This document shows, piece after piece, positions 36,705-46,086 of a DNA stretch of 46,127 nucleotides (the stretch's first letter is position 1; every line of letters starts with the position of its first letter). The position numbers and the translations under genes were made by a program. The notes under the pieces were generated by a model. That model ran no database searches. It had not been told where the DNA came from and saw nothing but the letters and a program-made list of their open reading frames with translations. This stretch comes from Patescibacteria group bacterium (GTDB lineage Bacteria; Patescibacteriota; Microgenomatia; UBA1400; JAHJAY01): positions 1 through 46,127 of the forward strand of contig JAHJAY010000035.1 in the NCBI GenBank assembly GCA_018813815.1, written 5' to 3'.

Positions 36705-36746
36705 CTTGCTTCCGGATAGCACACATGTTACATTCGGAATCAAGTC
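36703..36746. repeat. Imperfect inverted repeat GACTTGCTTCCG ... CGGAATCAAGTC
   Basis: 11/12 complementary arms, 20-nt loop, just after the Trbp111 stop. Confidence 0.75.
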
Positions 36747-36807
36747 AAGAAACATCTTTTGTTACCTTCTTCTTTTCTCTATAACAATCTGTTAGAATTA
36801 TAAAGTT

Positions 36808-38658
36808 ATGGTAGTGTTAAAACCTAAACCAGCAGTTAAGTCGCCTATAAAAAAAGTTCAGCTTAAGTTCAAATTTAACTTAAAGCGAATTTTTCTTTGG
36901 AGCTTGATTATTTTTTTACTCCTGCCGTTTTTCTTTTCTTTGGGTGAAGTTCTGCCTGAAACCAATATGCCTTTGTCTGAGGTGTTAAGAGACATTAAGT
37001 CCGGACAGGTTGAACGCGTTGAAGTCGCTAACGATGAATTAATGATTTTTTATCAAGACGATCGGGTGGCCTTATCTCTTACCAGCGGCACTGAAGCTTT
37101 TGAAACTGTTTTGGAAAAAGCCGGCATTGATCCGACAGAAATTGAGTTTAGTTATAAAGATCAAAGTATGATTAAGGCTTGGGCGGGAATTCTGGAAGTT
37201 TTTGGTCCAATTATTCTTATGGGAGTGTTAATGCTTTTTCTATTTCGGCAAGCCCGCGGCGCTCAGGATTCAATTTTTTCTTTTGGCAAATCCAAGGCCA
37301 AGTTGTTTGCCAAAGGCAAACAAGACACTACTTTTAAAGATGTCGCCGGGGTCGATGAAGCGAAAAAAGAACTTGAAGAAGTGGTGGACTTTTTAAAGCA
37401 TCCTAAAAAATATCAAGCCTTGGGGGCTCGAACCCCCAAAGGAGTGATTTTAATTGGTCCGTCCGGTTGCGGTAAAACTTTATTGGCCAAAGCGGTTGCC
37501 GGCGAAGCCAGTGTGCCGTTTTTTTCCATGGCCGGATCAGAGTTTATGGAAATGTTGGTTGGAGTTGGTGCCAGCCGGGTTAGGGATTTGTTTAAAACCG
37601 CTAAAAAGAGCGCTCCGGCAATTATTTTTATTGATGAAGTTGATGCCATTGGTCGTACTCGAAGCGTGGGTGTTTCCGGCGGTCATGATGAGCGCGAACA
37701 GACTTTAAACCAAATTTTAGTGGAAATGGATGGTTTTAATCCTAATGATCAGGTGGTAGTGGTCGCGGCTACAAATCGCGGCGATCTTTTAGATCCAGCC
37801 TTGGTTCGACCCGGCCGGTTTGACCGGAGGATTATTTTAGACCTGCCGGATATTGCCGGCCGGAAGGCGATTCTAAACATTCATAAAAAAGGCAAGCCAT
37901 TTGTTCAAACAGTTGAATGGGAGAAGGTAGCCAAAAGAACAGTTGGTTTTTCCGGGGCTGATATTGAAAACATGCTTAATGAGGCGGCTATTTCAGCCGC
38001 TCGAGAGAATAAAACAGTCATTGGGTCCGAAGAAATTGAGGAAGCGGCTTTGAAAGTTAAACTTGGGCCGGAAAAGAAGCGTAAGCAAACCAAGGATGAT
38101 TTGAAAATGACTGCTTACCATGAAGCCGGACATGCAGTTGTAACCCATTTTTTGCCCCAAATGGATTTGGTTCATCGAGTGAGTATTGTTTCCCGTGGCA
38201 TGACTTTAGGTTATACCTTAATTCCGCCGAAAACCGATCGCTACACTGAAACTCGTTCTCACTTGCTTGCCCGCATTGTTTCCTTATTTGGCGGTCGGGC
38301 GGCTGAAGAGCTTATTTTTAATGAATTAACCGGTGGGGCGGCCAATGACATTAGTCAAGCGACTGATATTGCCCGAAGAATGGTGGTTAATCTCGGCATG
38401 AGTAATTTGGGTCCAATTAATTATGGTGATAGGACTAGTGTTCAAGGTTTGAGTAGTCTTTGGTATGAGCCGGTTCAAGTTTCGCCGGATATGCAGGCTA
38501 AAGTTGACCAGGAGGTTAAAAAAATTATTGATAAAGCCTATCAACAGGCTTTGGAGATTCTCAAGAAAAACACACCTAAGCTGGATAAAGTGGCAGAGGT
38601 TCTGCTGGAAAAGGAAACTGTTGAAGGCGATGAGTTTGAGAGTTTGATGAAAGCATAA
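36808..38658 (+). CDS. ftsH: ATP-dependent zinc metalloprotease FtsH
   Basis: [48 protein letters not shown] zinc motif. Confidence 0.97.
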   Translation: MVVLKPKPAVKSPIKKVQLKFKFNLKRIFLWSLIIFLLLPFFFSLGEVLPETNMPLSEVLRDIKSGQVERVEVANDELMIFYQDDRVALSLTSGTEAFETVLEKAGIDPTEIEFSYKDQSMIKAWAGILEVFGPIILMGVLMLFLFRQARGAQDSIFSFGKSKAKLFAKGKQDTTFKDVAGVDEAKKELEEVVDFLKHPKKYQALGARTPKGVILIGPSGCGKTLLAKAVAGEASVPFFSMAGSEFMEMLVGVGASRVRDLFKTAKKSAPAIIFIDEVDAIGRTRSVGVSGGHDEREQTLNQILVEMDGFNPNDQVVVVAATNRGDLLDPALVRPGRFDRRIILDLPDIAGRKAILNIHKKGKPFVQTVEWEKVAKRTVGFSGADIENMLNEAAISAARENKTVIGSEEIEEAALKVKLGPEKKRKQTKDDLKMTAYHEAGHAVVTHFLPQMDLVHRVSIVSRGMTLGYTLIPPKTDRYTETRSHLLARIVSLFGGRAAEELIFNELTGGAANDISQATDIARRMVVNLGMSNLGPINYGDRTSVQGLSSLWYEPVQVSPDMQAKVDQEVKKIIDKAYQQALEILKKNTPKLDKVAEVLLEKETVEGDEFESLMKA

Positions 38659-38742
38659 CTATAGCTTGACAAGCGAATGAGTCAGGCGGTAGTCTACTTA
38701 AACAAGATGATTGTAGATTTTAAGAATAAAAAGTTTTAATCC

Positions 38743-38763
38743 AGCCCCTTTGGGGCTTTTTTT
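38743..38763 (+). terminator. Intrinsic terminator
   Basis: AGCCCC-TTT-GGGGCT-TTTTTT. Confidence 0.88.
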
Positions 38764-38774
38764 ATAATCAGAAA

Positions 38775-39158
38775 ATGAATAAAGAAATTGATGGTTGTTC
38801 TGGTTTATATATTCAAGATGGATGCGAGGGGGAAATTGCCGTCACATTAGTAGATAAGGCGGGAGCGATTCCTCCTGATGTTGCTTGGATAGTAAAATCA
38901 GGAGAAGGTTGGTATGTAATAGAATTTGGCGAACGAGTTTGGGGTTGGGTTAGAACCCTTGAAGAAGGGGACTCTTGGATAACTGCTGAAATAGTAAGAG
39001 CCAATCCTAATAGTGTTCCTCCATTTTTAATAGCTCAAAGATTTATTCCTACATATCCTGATCGGTATAATTTAGTAATGACGAATAAAGCAGGTGAAGG
39101 GTTGGATTTTGAGATGAGATATGTGGGTAGGGCCTTAAAACAGCTAACTCTGTGGTAA
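38775..39158 (+). CDS. Orphan hypothetical protein
   Basis: 127-aa ORF; TATAAT 6 nt upstream of ATG. Confidence 0.55.
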   Translation: MNKEIDGCSGLYIQDGCEGEIAVTLVDKAGAIPPDVAWIVKSGEGWYVIEFGERVWGWVRTLEEGDSWITAEIVRANPNSVPPFLIAQRFIPTYPDRYNLVMTNKAGEGLDFEMRYVGRALKQLTLW

Positions 39159-39167
39159 AATTCTCCT

Positions 39168-40181
39168 ATGCAGCGTTTGGTTTTGATTGATGCCCATGCT
39201 TTATTGCATCGGGCTTATCATGCTTTTCCTAAAACTTTAGTTAATTCTAAAGGAGAAATGGTTAATGCGGTTTATGGTTTTGCCCGGACGCTGTTGTCAT
39301 TATTCAGTGAATTAAAACCAAGCCATGTGGTGGTTGCTTTTGACCAAAAAGGGCCTACTTTTCGCCATCACCAGTTTAAAGGCTATAAAGCAACTCGACC
39401 CAAAGTGGATCAGGAGTTGATTGACCAGATTAAACCGGCTCATGAGGTGGTAGAGGTGTTAAACATTCCGATTCGGGAAGTTGCCGGGTTTGAAGCTGAT
39501 GATGTGATTGGGACAATAGTGAGGCGTTTTAAAACCAGCGTGTCACATTCTGTAGGAGATATTGATCGGCTTGATGAAATAATAATCGTTACTGGTGACA
39601 AAGATGCGTTTCAATTGGTTAATGACCGGGTCAAGGTTTATATGCCTAGCCGGGGTCAGCGGATTCCCGCTAAGTTGTGGGATCAACAGGCAGTGGTGGC
39701 TAAGCTTGGGATTAAGCCTGAACAGGTAGTTGACTTTAAAGCCTTAGCCGGCGATGCCTCAGATGATATTCCCGGCGTCAAGGGAATTGGGCAAAAAATG
39801 GCGCAAAAATTACTCAATCGCTGGCAGGATTTAGAAACAATTTATAGCCGGCTTAACGAAGTTCAGAGCCGCCTTGGCTCTCGGGTGGTTAACTTATTAA
39901 AAAGCAGTGAGGATACAGCTCGTTTATCCCAGAAGCTGGCTCAGATTTTTGCTCAGGTGCCGATTAAGGTTAATCTTAGGCAGTGTCAATTGCATGATTA
40001 TGATAAGGTTAAGGCGGTTAAGAAATTTACCGAGCTGGAGTTTAAAAGCTTGATTAAAAAATTACCCAATGATAGTTTGGAAGAAATGACTCAGGAGGTG
40101 TTTGGTAAAACTGCTAAAGCCGGTAAAAAAACCAACCCCGTTCCTTGCGAAGAGCGGGGTAAACAGATGGGGTTGTTTTGA
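39168..40181 (+). CDS. Stand-alone 5'-3' exonuclease (PolA N-terminal/FEN-like)
   Basis: LIDAHALLHRAYHAF, FEADDVIGTI, ALAGDASDDIPGVKGIGQKMAQKLL. Confidence 0.92.
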   Translation: MQRLVLIDAHALLHRAYHAFPKTLVNSKGEMVNAVYGFARTLLSLFSELKPSHVVVAFDQKGPTFRHHQFKGYKATRPKVDQELIDQIKPAHEVVEVLNIPIREVAGFEADDVIGTIVRRFKTSVSHSVGDIDRLDEIIIVTGDKDAFQLVNDRVKVYMPSRGQRIPAKLWDQQAVVAKLGIKPEQVVDFKALAGDASDDIPGVKGIGQKMAQKLLNRWQDLETIYSRLNEVQSRLGSRVVNLLKSSEDTARLSQKLAQIFAQVPIKVNLRQCQLHDYDKVKAVKKFTELEFKSLIKKLPNDSLEEMTQEVFGKTAKAGKKTNPVPCEERGKQMGLF

Positions 40182-41284
40182 AATTAGCAATAGTTCATGA
40201 CTATCTTTTTGATTATGGCGGCGCTGAGCGGGTGCTTGAGGCCTTACATGAGATTTGGCCCAAAGCGCCGGTTTATACGGCTTTTTATTCACCTCAGAGT
40301 TTAGGTAGTAAAGCCAAACATTTTGAAAACTGGGATATTCGAACCACTTGGTTTGACCGTTTGCCCGGCAAAGAAAAATTAGTCAGCCCGCTGCGTTTTT
40401 TAGCTCCCTGGGTGTGGGGCAGTCTGGATTTGTCCCAATATGATTTAGTGATTTCCTCAGCCGCTTGGTTTATTACCAAGGGGTTTTCCAAAAGCAAGTC
40501 GTCCGTTGAGATTTGCTATTGCCACACGCCGCCGCGCTATCTTTATGGCTATCAGACCTCGCGCAACTGGCGCAAGTATTGGCCGATTAAGGTTTATGGC
40601 ATGATAGTTAATCACTTTTTGCGTCAATATGATTTTAATCAAGCTCAAAAAGTTGATTATTTTGTGGCTAATTCTGAAGAAATTCGTCAGCGGATTAAAA
40701 AGTTTTATCGTCGGCAAGCAGAAATAATTTATCCCCCGGTTCAAACTGAGACTAAAACCAAAGTTAAATCTTGGCGTCAGGGTAGATACTATTTATATGT
40801 GGGTAAACTGTCTGAGGCTAAGCGGCCGGATTTAGCTATCCAGGCCTGTCAAAAATTAGGCAAAAAACTTAAAATAGTTGGTGGTGGGCCTTGGGAGGGA
40901 TATTTAAAGAGCTTAAAGGGTTCAAAAGTTCAATTCTTGGGTCGGGTAGAGGATAAGCAGCTTTGGCAGCTTTACCAAAACTGCCGGGCAGTTATTTTTC
41001 CGGCAGTTGAAGAAGATTTTGGTATTGTCCCAGTTGAGGCTATGTCTTGGGGTAAGCCAGTGGTGGCCTTGCGCAGCGGCGGGGTTAAGGAAACAGTGAT
41101 TGAAGATAAAACCGGCATCTTTTTTAATGAGCCTGAAGTTTCCAGTTTGGTTGAGGCTATCAACCAGCTGGAAAAGTCTTCAATTTGTTCCCAAGACTGT
41201 TGCCGACAAGCCAAACAGTTTTCTCAGGCCCGGTTTAAAAAAGAAATTACCGCTTTTGTCAAAACCGCGCTTGACAAAAAATAA
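40178..41284 (+). CDS. Glycosyltransferase family 4
   Basis: IVHDYLFDYGGAERVLEAL, YVGKLSEAKRPDLAIQAC, FPAVEEDFGIVPVEAMSWGKPVVALRSGG. Confidence 0.93.
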   Translation: MKLAIVHDYLFDYGGAERVLEALHEIWPKAPVYTAFYSPQSLGSKAKHFENWDIRTTWFDRLPGKEKLVSPLRFLAPWVWGSLDLSQYDLVISSAAWFITKGFSKSKSSVEICYCHTPPRYLYGYQTSRNWRKYWPIKVYGMIVNHFLRQYDFNQAQKVDYFVANSEEIRQRIKKFYRRQAEIIYPPVQTETKTKVKSWRQGRYYLYVGKLSEAKRPDLAIQACQKLGKKLKIVGGGPWEGYLKSLKGSKVQFLGRVEDKQLWQLYQNCRAVIFPAVEEDFGIVPVEAMSWGKPVVALRSGGVKETVIEDKTGIFFNEPEVSSLVEAINQLEKSSICSQDCCRQAKQFSQARFKKEITAFVKTALDKK

Positions 41285-41299
41285 TATAGGCCTTAAAAT
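41271..41299 (+). promoter_or_regulatory. Strong promoter TTGACA-17-TAAAAT
   Basis: Near-consensus hexamers, 17-bp spacer, overlapping the end of the GT4 gene. Confidence 0.7.
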
Positions 41300-41308
41300 A
41301 CCTCCATT

Positions 41309-41389
41309 ATGCCAGCACTATCAACCCTTTTTCTTATTTTTATTATTAGTTTTAATAGGCGGGGGTTGGTAATGCAAATGCTAAATTAA
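41309..41389 (+). CDS. Candidate 26-aa hydrophobic leader peptide (MPALSTLFLIFIISFNRRGLVMQMLN)
   Basis: ATG 9 nt after TAAAAT; short ORF followed by a terminator. Confidence 0.35.
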   Translation: MPALSTLFLIFIISFNRRGLVMQMLN

Positions 41390-41410
41390 AAAAGCCATAA
41401 ACAAAATTAC

Positions 41411-41443
41411 CAGTCCAGTTTTTCGCGAAAGCTGGATTTTTTT
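41411..41443 (+). terminator. Intrinsic terminator-like hairpin upstream of ORF 41457
   Basis: TCCAG-TTTTTCGCGAAAG-CTGGA with following T-run. Confidence 0.7.
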
Positions 41444-41456
41444 ATTAAAGGGGAAT

Positions 41457-41714
41457 ATGCCAATTGTTAGTGTAATGGGAATGAGCAAAGGTGCTCCGTT
41501 TTCAGGAGTAAAATATGAACAAGCTAAAGGCCATACTGGGAAAATTACCCCTCAAGATGCCTTAACTATACTTACTTTATTAATAGAAGCTGAATTAGAA
41601 GAAAAATTACAGGTTAGTGGTGGAAGAGAAATCTTTATTAGGAATATGGTGTTAGCGGGCCCATACGGGTTTTCCCCGATAGTATCCATATCTAATGAGA
41701 TAAACAATGATTGA
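41457..41714 (+). CDS. Small orphan hypothetical protein
   Basis: 85-aa ORF with AAAGGGG upstream. Confidence 0.55.
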   Translation: MPIVSVMGMSKGAPFSGVKYEQAKGHTGKITPQDALTILTLLIEAELEEKLQVSGGREIFIRNMVLAGPYGFSPIVSISNEINND

Positions 41715-41750
41715 CAAGTAGTGTGGGTTGAGGCAGAGTAAGGAGCAAGT

Positions 41751-42572
41751 ATGCCTGAACTTCCTGAAGTTGAAACCATCAGACGCGGTTTGGCCAAAAA
41801 AATTGTTGGCAAGACAATTGCCGGTATAGAGGTGCGGCGAACCAAAAGCTGGCAGGGAAATAAACAGCTAGTTATTGGTAAAAAGATCATTGACGTTAAG
41901 CGGCGAGCCAAAATTTTGCTAATTCAGCTTCACGGCGGTGAAGCTGAATTAATGATCCACTTAAAGATGACCGGGCAACTCATTTATAATATGGAGCAAT
42001 TGCCGCATAAATACACCCGGGCGATTATTCAATTTAGCGACGGAGCTGTTTTATTTTTTAATGATCTTCGTCTTTTTGGCTGGATTAAAGTAGTTAAAAT
42101 TGAAGATTTGGCTGAGGAACTAAAAATTTTTTCCGGAGTTGAACCGCTGAGTAAAAAATTTACAGCTAGTTATTTAATTCAGGTGTTAGGCGCTACTAAA
42201 AGGGCAATTAAGCTGGTTTTAATGGATCAAAAAAAGATTGCTGGCATAGGCAATATTTATGCAAATGAGGCATTATTTTGTGCAAGAATTGATCCTCGCC
42301 AGCCAGCTAAAAATATTGTAATTAACCAACCAAAAAAACTAGTTAAACTTCATTTCTGCATTGTTAAAATTTTACGACAAGCAATTAAATATCGGGGAAC
42401 AACTAGCTCAGATGAGGCTTTTCGTGATGTTGGTGGCAAGCGTGGTCAGATGCAGAAACACCTTTTGGTTTATGGTAAAAAAGGTGAAGCGTGTTCGAAT
42501 TGTGGCGGGATAATTAAATGGGTTAAGCTGGGCGGGCGCGGGACTTTTTTCTGCCCTGACTGTCAAAAGTAA
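41751..42572 (+). CDS. mutM: Formamidopyrimidine-DNA glycosylase
   Basis: MPELPEVETIRRGL; GIGNIYANEALF; C-terminal zinc finger CSNCGG...CPDCQK. Confidence 0.97.
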   Translation: MPELPEVETIRRGLAKKIVGKTIAGIEVRRTKSWQGNKQLVIGKKIIDVKRRAKILLIQLHGGEAELMIHLKMTGQLIYNMEQLPHKYTRAIIQFSDGAVLFFNDLRLFGWIKVVKIEDLAEELKIFSGVEPLSKKFTASYLIQVLGATKRAIKLVLMDQKKIAGIGNIYANEALFCARIDPRQPAKNIVINQPKKLVKLHFCIVKILRQAIKYRGTTSSDEAFRDVGGKRGQMQKHLLVYGKKGEACSNCGGIIKWVKLGGRGTFFCPDCQK

Positions 42573-42594
42573 CATGGGTTATAATAGTTCCAGG

Positions 42595-43830
42595 ATGAAA
42601 AAACACTTTTGCTTGATTTTTCTGTCGGCAATTTTTTTATTTTTACGGCTTTATCAACTGGAAAAGCAAATGAACTTTACTGCTGATCAAGGCCTGTTTT
42701 TTTCAAAAAGCTGGCAAATTTGGCAAAATAAAGAGTTGACGCTTTTAGGCCCTCCAACCTCAATGATTTATCAGGGGCGGCAGTTTTTTCAAGGCCCGGT
42801 GATTTACTACTCAATTATACTCTTGCTTTTAATGGCTGGTTGGAGCCCCTTAATTGTTTCAGTTAGCTTTATTTTTTTAAACCTGCTAGCCACGCTTTTG
42901 GTTTACTTAGGGGTTAAAAAACTTGCCGGATCATTATCTGCTTTAACCGCGTTTTTCCTGATAGCGATTAATCCAATCCTGATTTATTTTTCTCAATTTT
43001 TATGGAACCCTAATTTTTTGCTTTTAATCACGCCGGTTTTGTTTTATCTATTAATTAGTTTTTGGCAAAAGACCAGCCTGTTTAAGCTGTTTTTAATTGG
43101 TTTCATTTTAGGCTTGGGATTACAGTTTCATTTTCAGTATTTATTAATCAGTTTTTTGCTTGTTATCTGGTTAATTTTCCGATTCCGCTTAAAAGCCAGA
43201 CAGTTTCTGCTCTTATTGTTGGGTTTTATTGTTGGTTATTTCCCTTTGATTGTTTTTGAACTGCGTCATAATTTTTATAATTTAAAAACCGTCTGGTTAA
43301 TTTTACAGAATCAGGGTTTATCCGGCACTCGGGTTTTTGTGGTTCATTATTGGTTAGCCGTCCTGCTTTTTTTAACCATTGGTTTGGGTGTGTGTTTGGG
43401 TAGGTTAGCTGCTGCTAATAAATTAGCTTATGGTTTAAGTCTTGGTTTGGCGGCAATGATTTGTTTTTTAACTGGACCTGATTGGCGCGCCAGCCAAAAA
43501 TCATTTTTACACTGGGATTATACTGATACCAGCAAAATAGCCAAACTAATCGTTGACCAGAATTTAGTCAATTATAATGTAGCTAATTTGCTTTATGGCG
43601 ATACCCGGGCCCAAGGAGTGCGCTATTTAACTACCATTGCCGGTCAACCGCCCTTAAGCGTGGAAGAATATGAAAATAATGACTATTTGTTTATAATTTC
43701 CAGTGACGAATATCAACTAACACGAGCCAATCCGGTTTGGGAAGTTAGTGCTATGCAGCCGGCCGATTTAGTTAAACACTGGTCAATTAACCAGACAGTT
43801 AAGCTTTATTTATTAAAAAGGCAATCATGA
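42595..43830 (+). CDS. GT39/PMT-like multi-TM glycosyltransferase
   Basis: Many TM segments, NFTADQGLFFSKSWQIW N-terminal loop; ATG 42595 follows TATAAT (tracked 42574). Confidence 0.8.
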   Translation: MKKHFCLIFLSAIFLFLRLYQLEKQMNFTADQGLFFSKSWQIWQNKELTLLGPPTSMIYQGRQFFQGPVIYYSIILLLLMAGWSPLIVSVSFIFLNLLATLLVYLGVKKLAGSLSALTAFFLIAINPILIYFSQFLWNPNFLLLITPVLFYLLISFWQKTSLFKLFLIGFILGLGLQFHFQYLLISFLLVIWLIFRFRLKARQFLLLLLGFIVGYFPLIVFELRHNFYNLKTVWLILQNQGLSGTRVFVVHYWLAVLLFLTIGLGVCLGRLAAANKLAYGLSLGLAAMICFLTGPDWRASQKSFLHWDYTDTSKIAKLIVDQNLVNYNVANLLYGDTRAQGVRYLTTIAGQPPLSVEEYENNDYLFIISSDEYQLTRANPVWEVSAMQPADLVKHWSINQTVKLYLLKRQS

Positions 43831-44864
43831 AATTAAAACAATTAAGCTTGGTTAATTTTCGGAGTTTTTCTAATAAAAGCTTTAAGTTTTCTCCGGCAAT
43901 AACTTTAATTGTTGGCGACAACGGTGCCGGTAAGACTAACCTGTTGGAAGCCTTATTTTTATTGTCAACCGGCAGAAGTTTTCGTGCCACTAAAGAGGCT
44001 CAAATGATTAATAATGGCGCTGAGCTGGCTCGAATTCAGACTCAAACAGAAACTGATAGTTTAGAAATTGTTTTAACCACCGGTGAAATTGCGGGGCAAA
44101 AAGTGGCTAAAAAGCGCTATTTGCTTAATGGAGTGGCCAAGCGTCGGATGGATTTTATCAGTTGTTTGCGCTGTGTTCTTTTTCGGCCTGAAGATATTAA
44201 TTTGATTTTAGGCAGTCCAAGTCTTAGGCGGGATTATTTAGATACGGTTTTAGAGTCAGTTGATTGGCAGTATCGCCGCAGCAATTTGGCTTATCAAAAA
44301 GGCCTGCGTCAGCGCAATAAGCTTTTGCAGCGAATTCGAGAAGGAGAAGCCCAGAGGAGTCAGCTATTGTTTTGGAACCGGCTTTTAATTAAAAATGGGG
44401 AGTTAATTAGTCAAAAACGTCAAGAATTGATTGATTTTATTAATCATCAGTTGGAGACAGATCAGCGTAATACCAGGCTTGAGTATGATAAAAGTGCCAT
44501 TAGCCCCGAGCGCTTGGAAAAATATAAAGAGGCTGAAGTTGGAGCGGGAGCAACTTTGATTGGGCCTCATCGCGATGATGTCAAATTTTTAAAATCTAAT
44601 CAGCGCGATCTGGCTCTTTATGGTTCTCGGGGAGAGCAGCGTATGGCAGTTTTAGCCACTAAGTTGTCAGAGTTAGTTTTTATTACTCAGCGGATTCAGG
44701 AAAAGCCGCTGTTGTTGCTGGATGATATTTTTTCTGAATTAGATGAAAATAACCGCCAGTTGGTTTGGCAGCTAATTAACCAGCACCAGACTATTATTAC
44801 CGCTACAGATGAAGATTTGGTTAGCCAGCAAACTTTTGATAAAATAATAAAAATAGGAAAATGA
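43827..44864 (+). CDS. recF: DNA replication/repair protein RecF
   Basis: LVNFRSFSNKSFKFSPAITLIVGDNGAGKTNLLEAL, GPHRDDVKF, LLLDDIFSELDENN. Confidence 0.95.
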   Translation: MKLKQLSLVNFRSFSNKSFKFSPAITLIVGDNGAGKTNLLEALFLLSTGRSFRATKEAQMINNGAELARIQTQTETDSLEIVLTTGEIAGQKVAKKRYLLNGVAKRRMDFISCLRCVLFRPEDINLILGSPSLRRDYLDTVLESVDWQYRRSNLAYQKGLRQRNKLLQRIREGEAQRSQLLFWNRLLIKNGELISQKRQELIDFINHQLETDQRNTRLEYDKSAISPERLEKYKEAEVGAGATLIGPHRDDVKFLKSNQRDLALYGSRGEQRMAVLATKLSELVFITQRIQEKPLLLLDDIFSELDENNRQLVWQLINQHQTIITATDEDLVSQQTFDKIIKIGK

Positions 44865-45649
44865 AAAAGATTGATAAATCAATTTGTAAACACCTTTATC
44901 GGCCGCCTAAAGATTCACATAAGGGTCAAAATGGTAAGCTTTTAATCATTGGTGGTTCTGAGTTGTTTCATGCCGCTTCGCGCTGGTCGCTTTTAGTTGC
45001 TTCGCGGATTGTTGACATGGTGTTTTATTCTTCAGTGCCGACTAATAACGTTTTAGTTAAAGAAGCCAAAAAAGAGTTTATTAATGGTATTGTGGTGCCG
45101 CGTAGTCAGGTTGAAGACTATATTAAAGAGTCAGACTGTATTTTAATTGGACCGGGAATGACTCGGAGTCAAAAAACCGCCCAAATTACCAACCAATTGT
45201 TAGTCAAATATCCGGATAAGCGCTGGGTGGTGGATGCCGGCGCTTTACAAATGATGCAAGTTGATTTAATTAATGAGCAAATGATTTTAGTGCCGCATGC
45301 TGAGGAGTTCAATCGTTTGTTTGGCGCAGAAAAAATCACCAATGTGGTGAAAAAGCATGGCGGAACTATAGTTTTAAAAGGCCAAGTGGACATTATTTAT
45401 AATCGCCAACAATGCATTGAAAATCACACCGGTAATGAAGGTATGACAAAAGGTGGAACCGGTGATACTTTGGCCGGATTGGTTGCGGCTTTGTATTGTA
45501 AAAATAAAGCCTGGTTAGCCGCCTGCGCCGGAACTTATATTAATGGTTTGGCCGGCGATCAGTTATATAAAAAAGTTGGGCTTTACTTTAATACCTCAGA
45601 TCTGGCCGACGAAATTCCCCGAGTAATGAAAGAGTTGATGATTGATTAA
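44861..45649 (+). CDS. nnrD: ADP/ATP-dependent NAD(P)H-hydrate dehydratase (ribokinase-like)
   Basis: GKLLIIGGSELFHAA, LIGPGMTRS, VVDAGAL, LKGQVDIIY, GNEGMTKGGTGDTLAG. Confidence 0.88.
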   Translation: MKKIDKSICKHLYRPPKDSHKGQNGKLLIIGGSELFHAASRWSLLVASRIVDMVFYSSVPTNNVLVKEAKKEFINGIVVPRSQVEDYIKESDCILIGPGMTRSQKTAQITNQLLVKYPDKRWVVDAGALQMMQVDLINEQMILVPHAEEFNRLFGAEKITNVVKKHGGTIVLKGQVDIIYNRQQCIENHTGNEGMTKGGTGDTLAGLVAALYCKNKAWLAACAGTYINGLAGDQLYKKVGLYFNTSDLADEIPRVMKELMID

Positions 45650-45918
45650 TTTTTTAATTTTTCCTCAAGCTTTGAAAGCTGTAAAGTAATAATTACGGCC
45701 AAGACAGTGACAATTGCTGCGTAGATTAGTAAAGATAAAATGCCGGATTGTTGGCCTAAACAGGGTTTAATATAAACTTCAACGGTTTCTTTAATTACAT
45801 TATTCCAAGCCAGGGCGGCGACTAAGCCAAAACCTGAAGTGGCAAGGGCCAGCATTTGTTGGACAATTGCCTGGGGCAGTTTTTTGGGATCTTTTGGTAC
45901 CTGAATTTTAGGAGTCAT
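45646..45918 (-). CDS. DUF5654-like small membrane protein
   Basis: Two TM segments, LATSGFGLVAALAWNNVIKETVEVYIKP. Confidence 0.75.
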   Translation of the reverse strand: MTPKIQVPKDPKKLPQAIVQQMLALATSGFGLVAALAWNNVIKETVEVYIKPCLGQQSGILSLLIYAAIVTVLAVIITLQLSKLEEKLKN

Positions 45919-46050
45919 TAATTTTAAATTCTAACACGAATGAATAAGTTACGATACATATTGGACTCTCGGGAGTCTAAAAGTGGGAGCAGTTAAAAAC
46001 GGTAAAACAGGAGTTCCTTCACAGATATTTTCTCTCTTTGGTAACATAAA

Positions 46051-46086
46051 AGGCTATAGGAGGTTTCTTATGATTACCTATAGCCT
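46051..46086 (+). promoter_or_regulatory. 10-bp perfect inverted repeat flanking an SD and ATG (AGGCTATAGG ... CCTATAGCCT)
   Basis: Read directly; 16-nt loop contains the ATG at 46070. Confidence 0.7.

Noticed and set aside
41100-41372. 90-aa plus-strand ORF overlapping the GT4 gene
   Set aside because: Out of frame inside a well-supported glycosyltransferase; composition is not protein-like.
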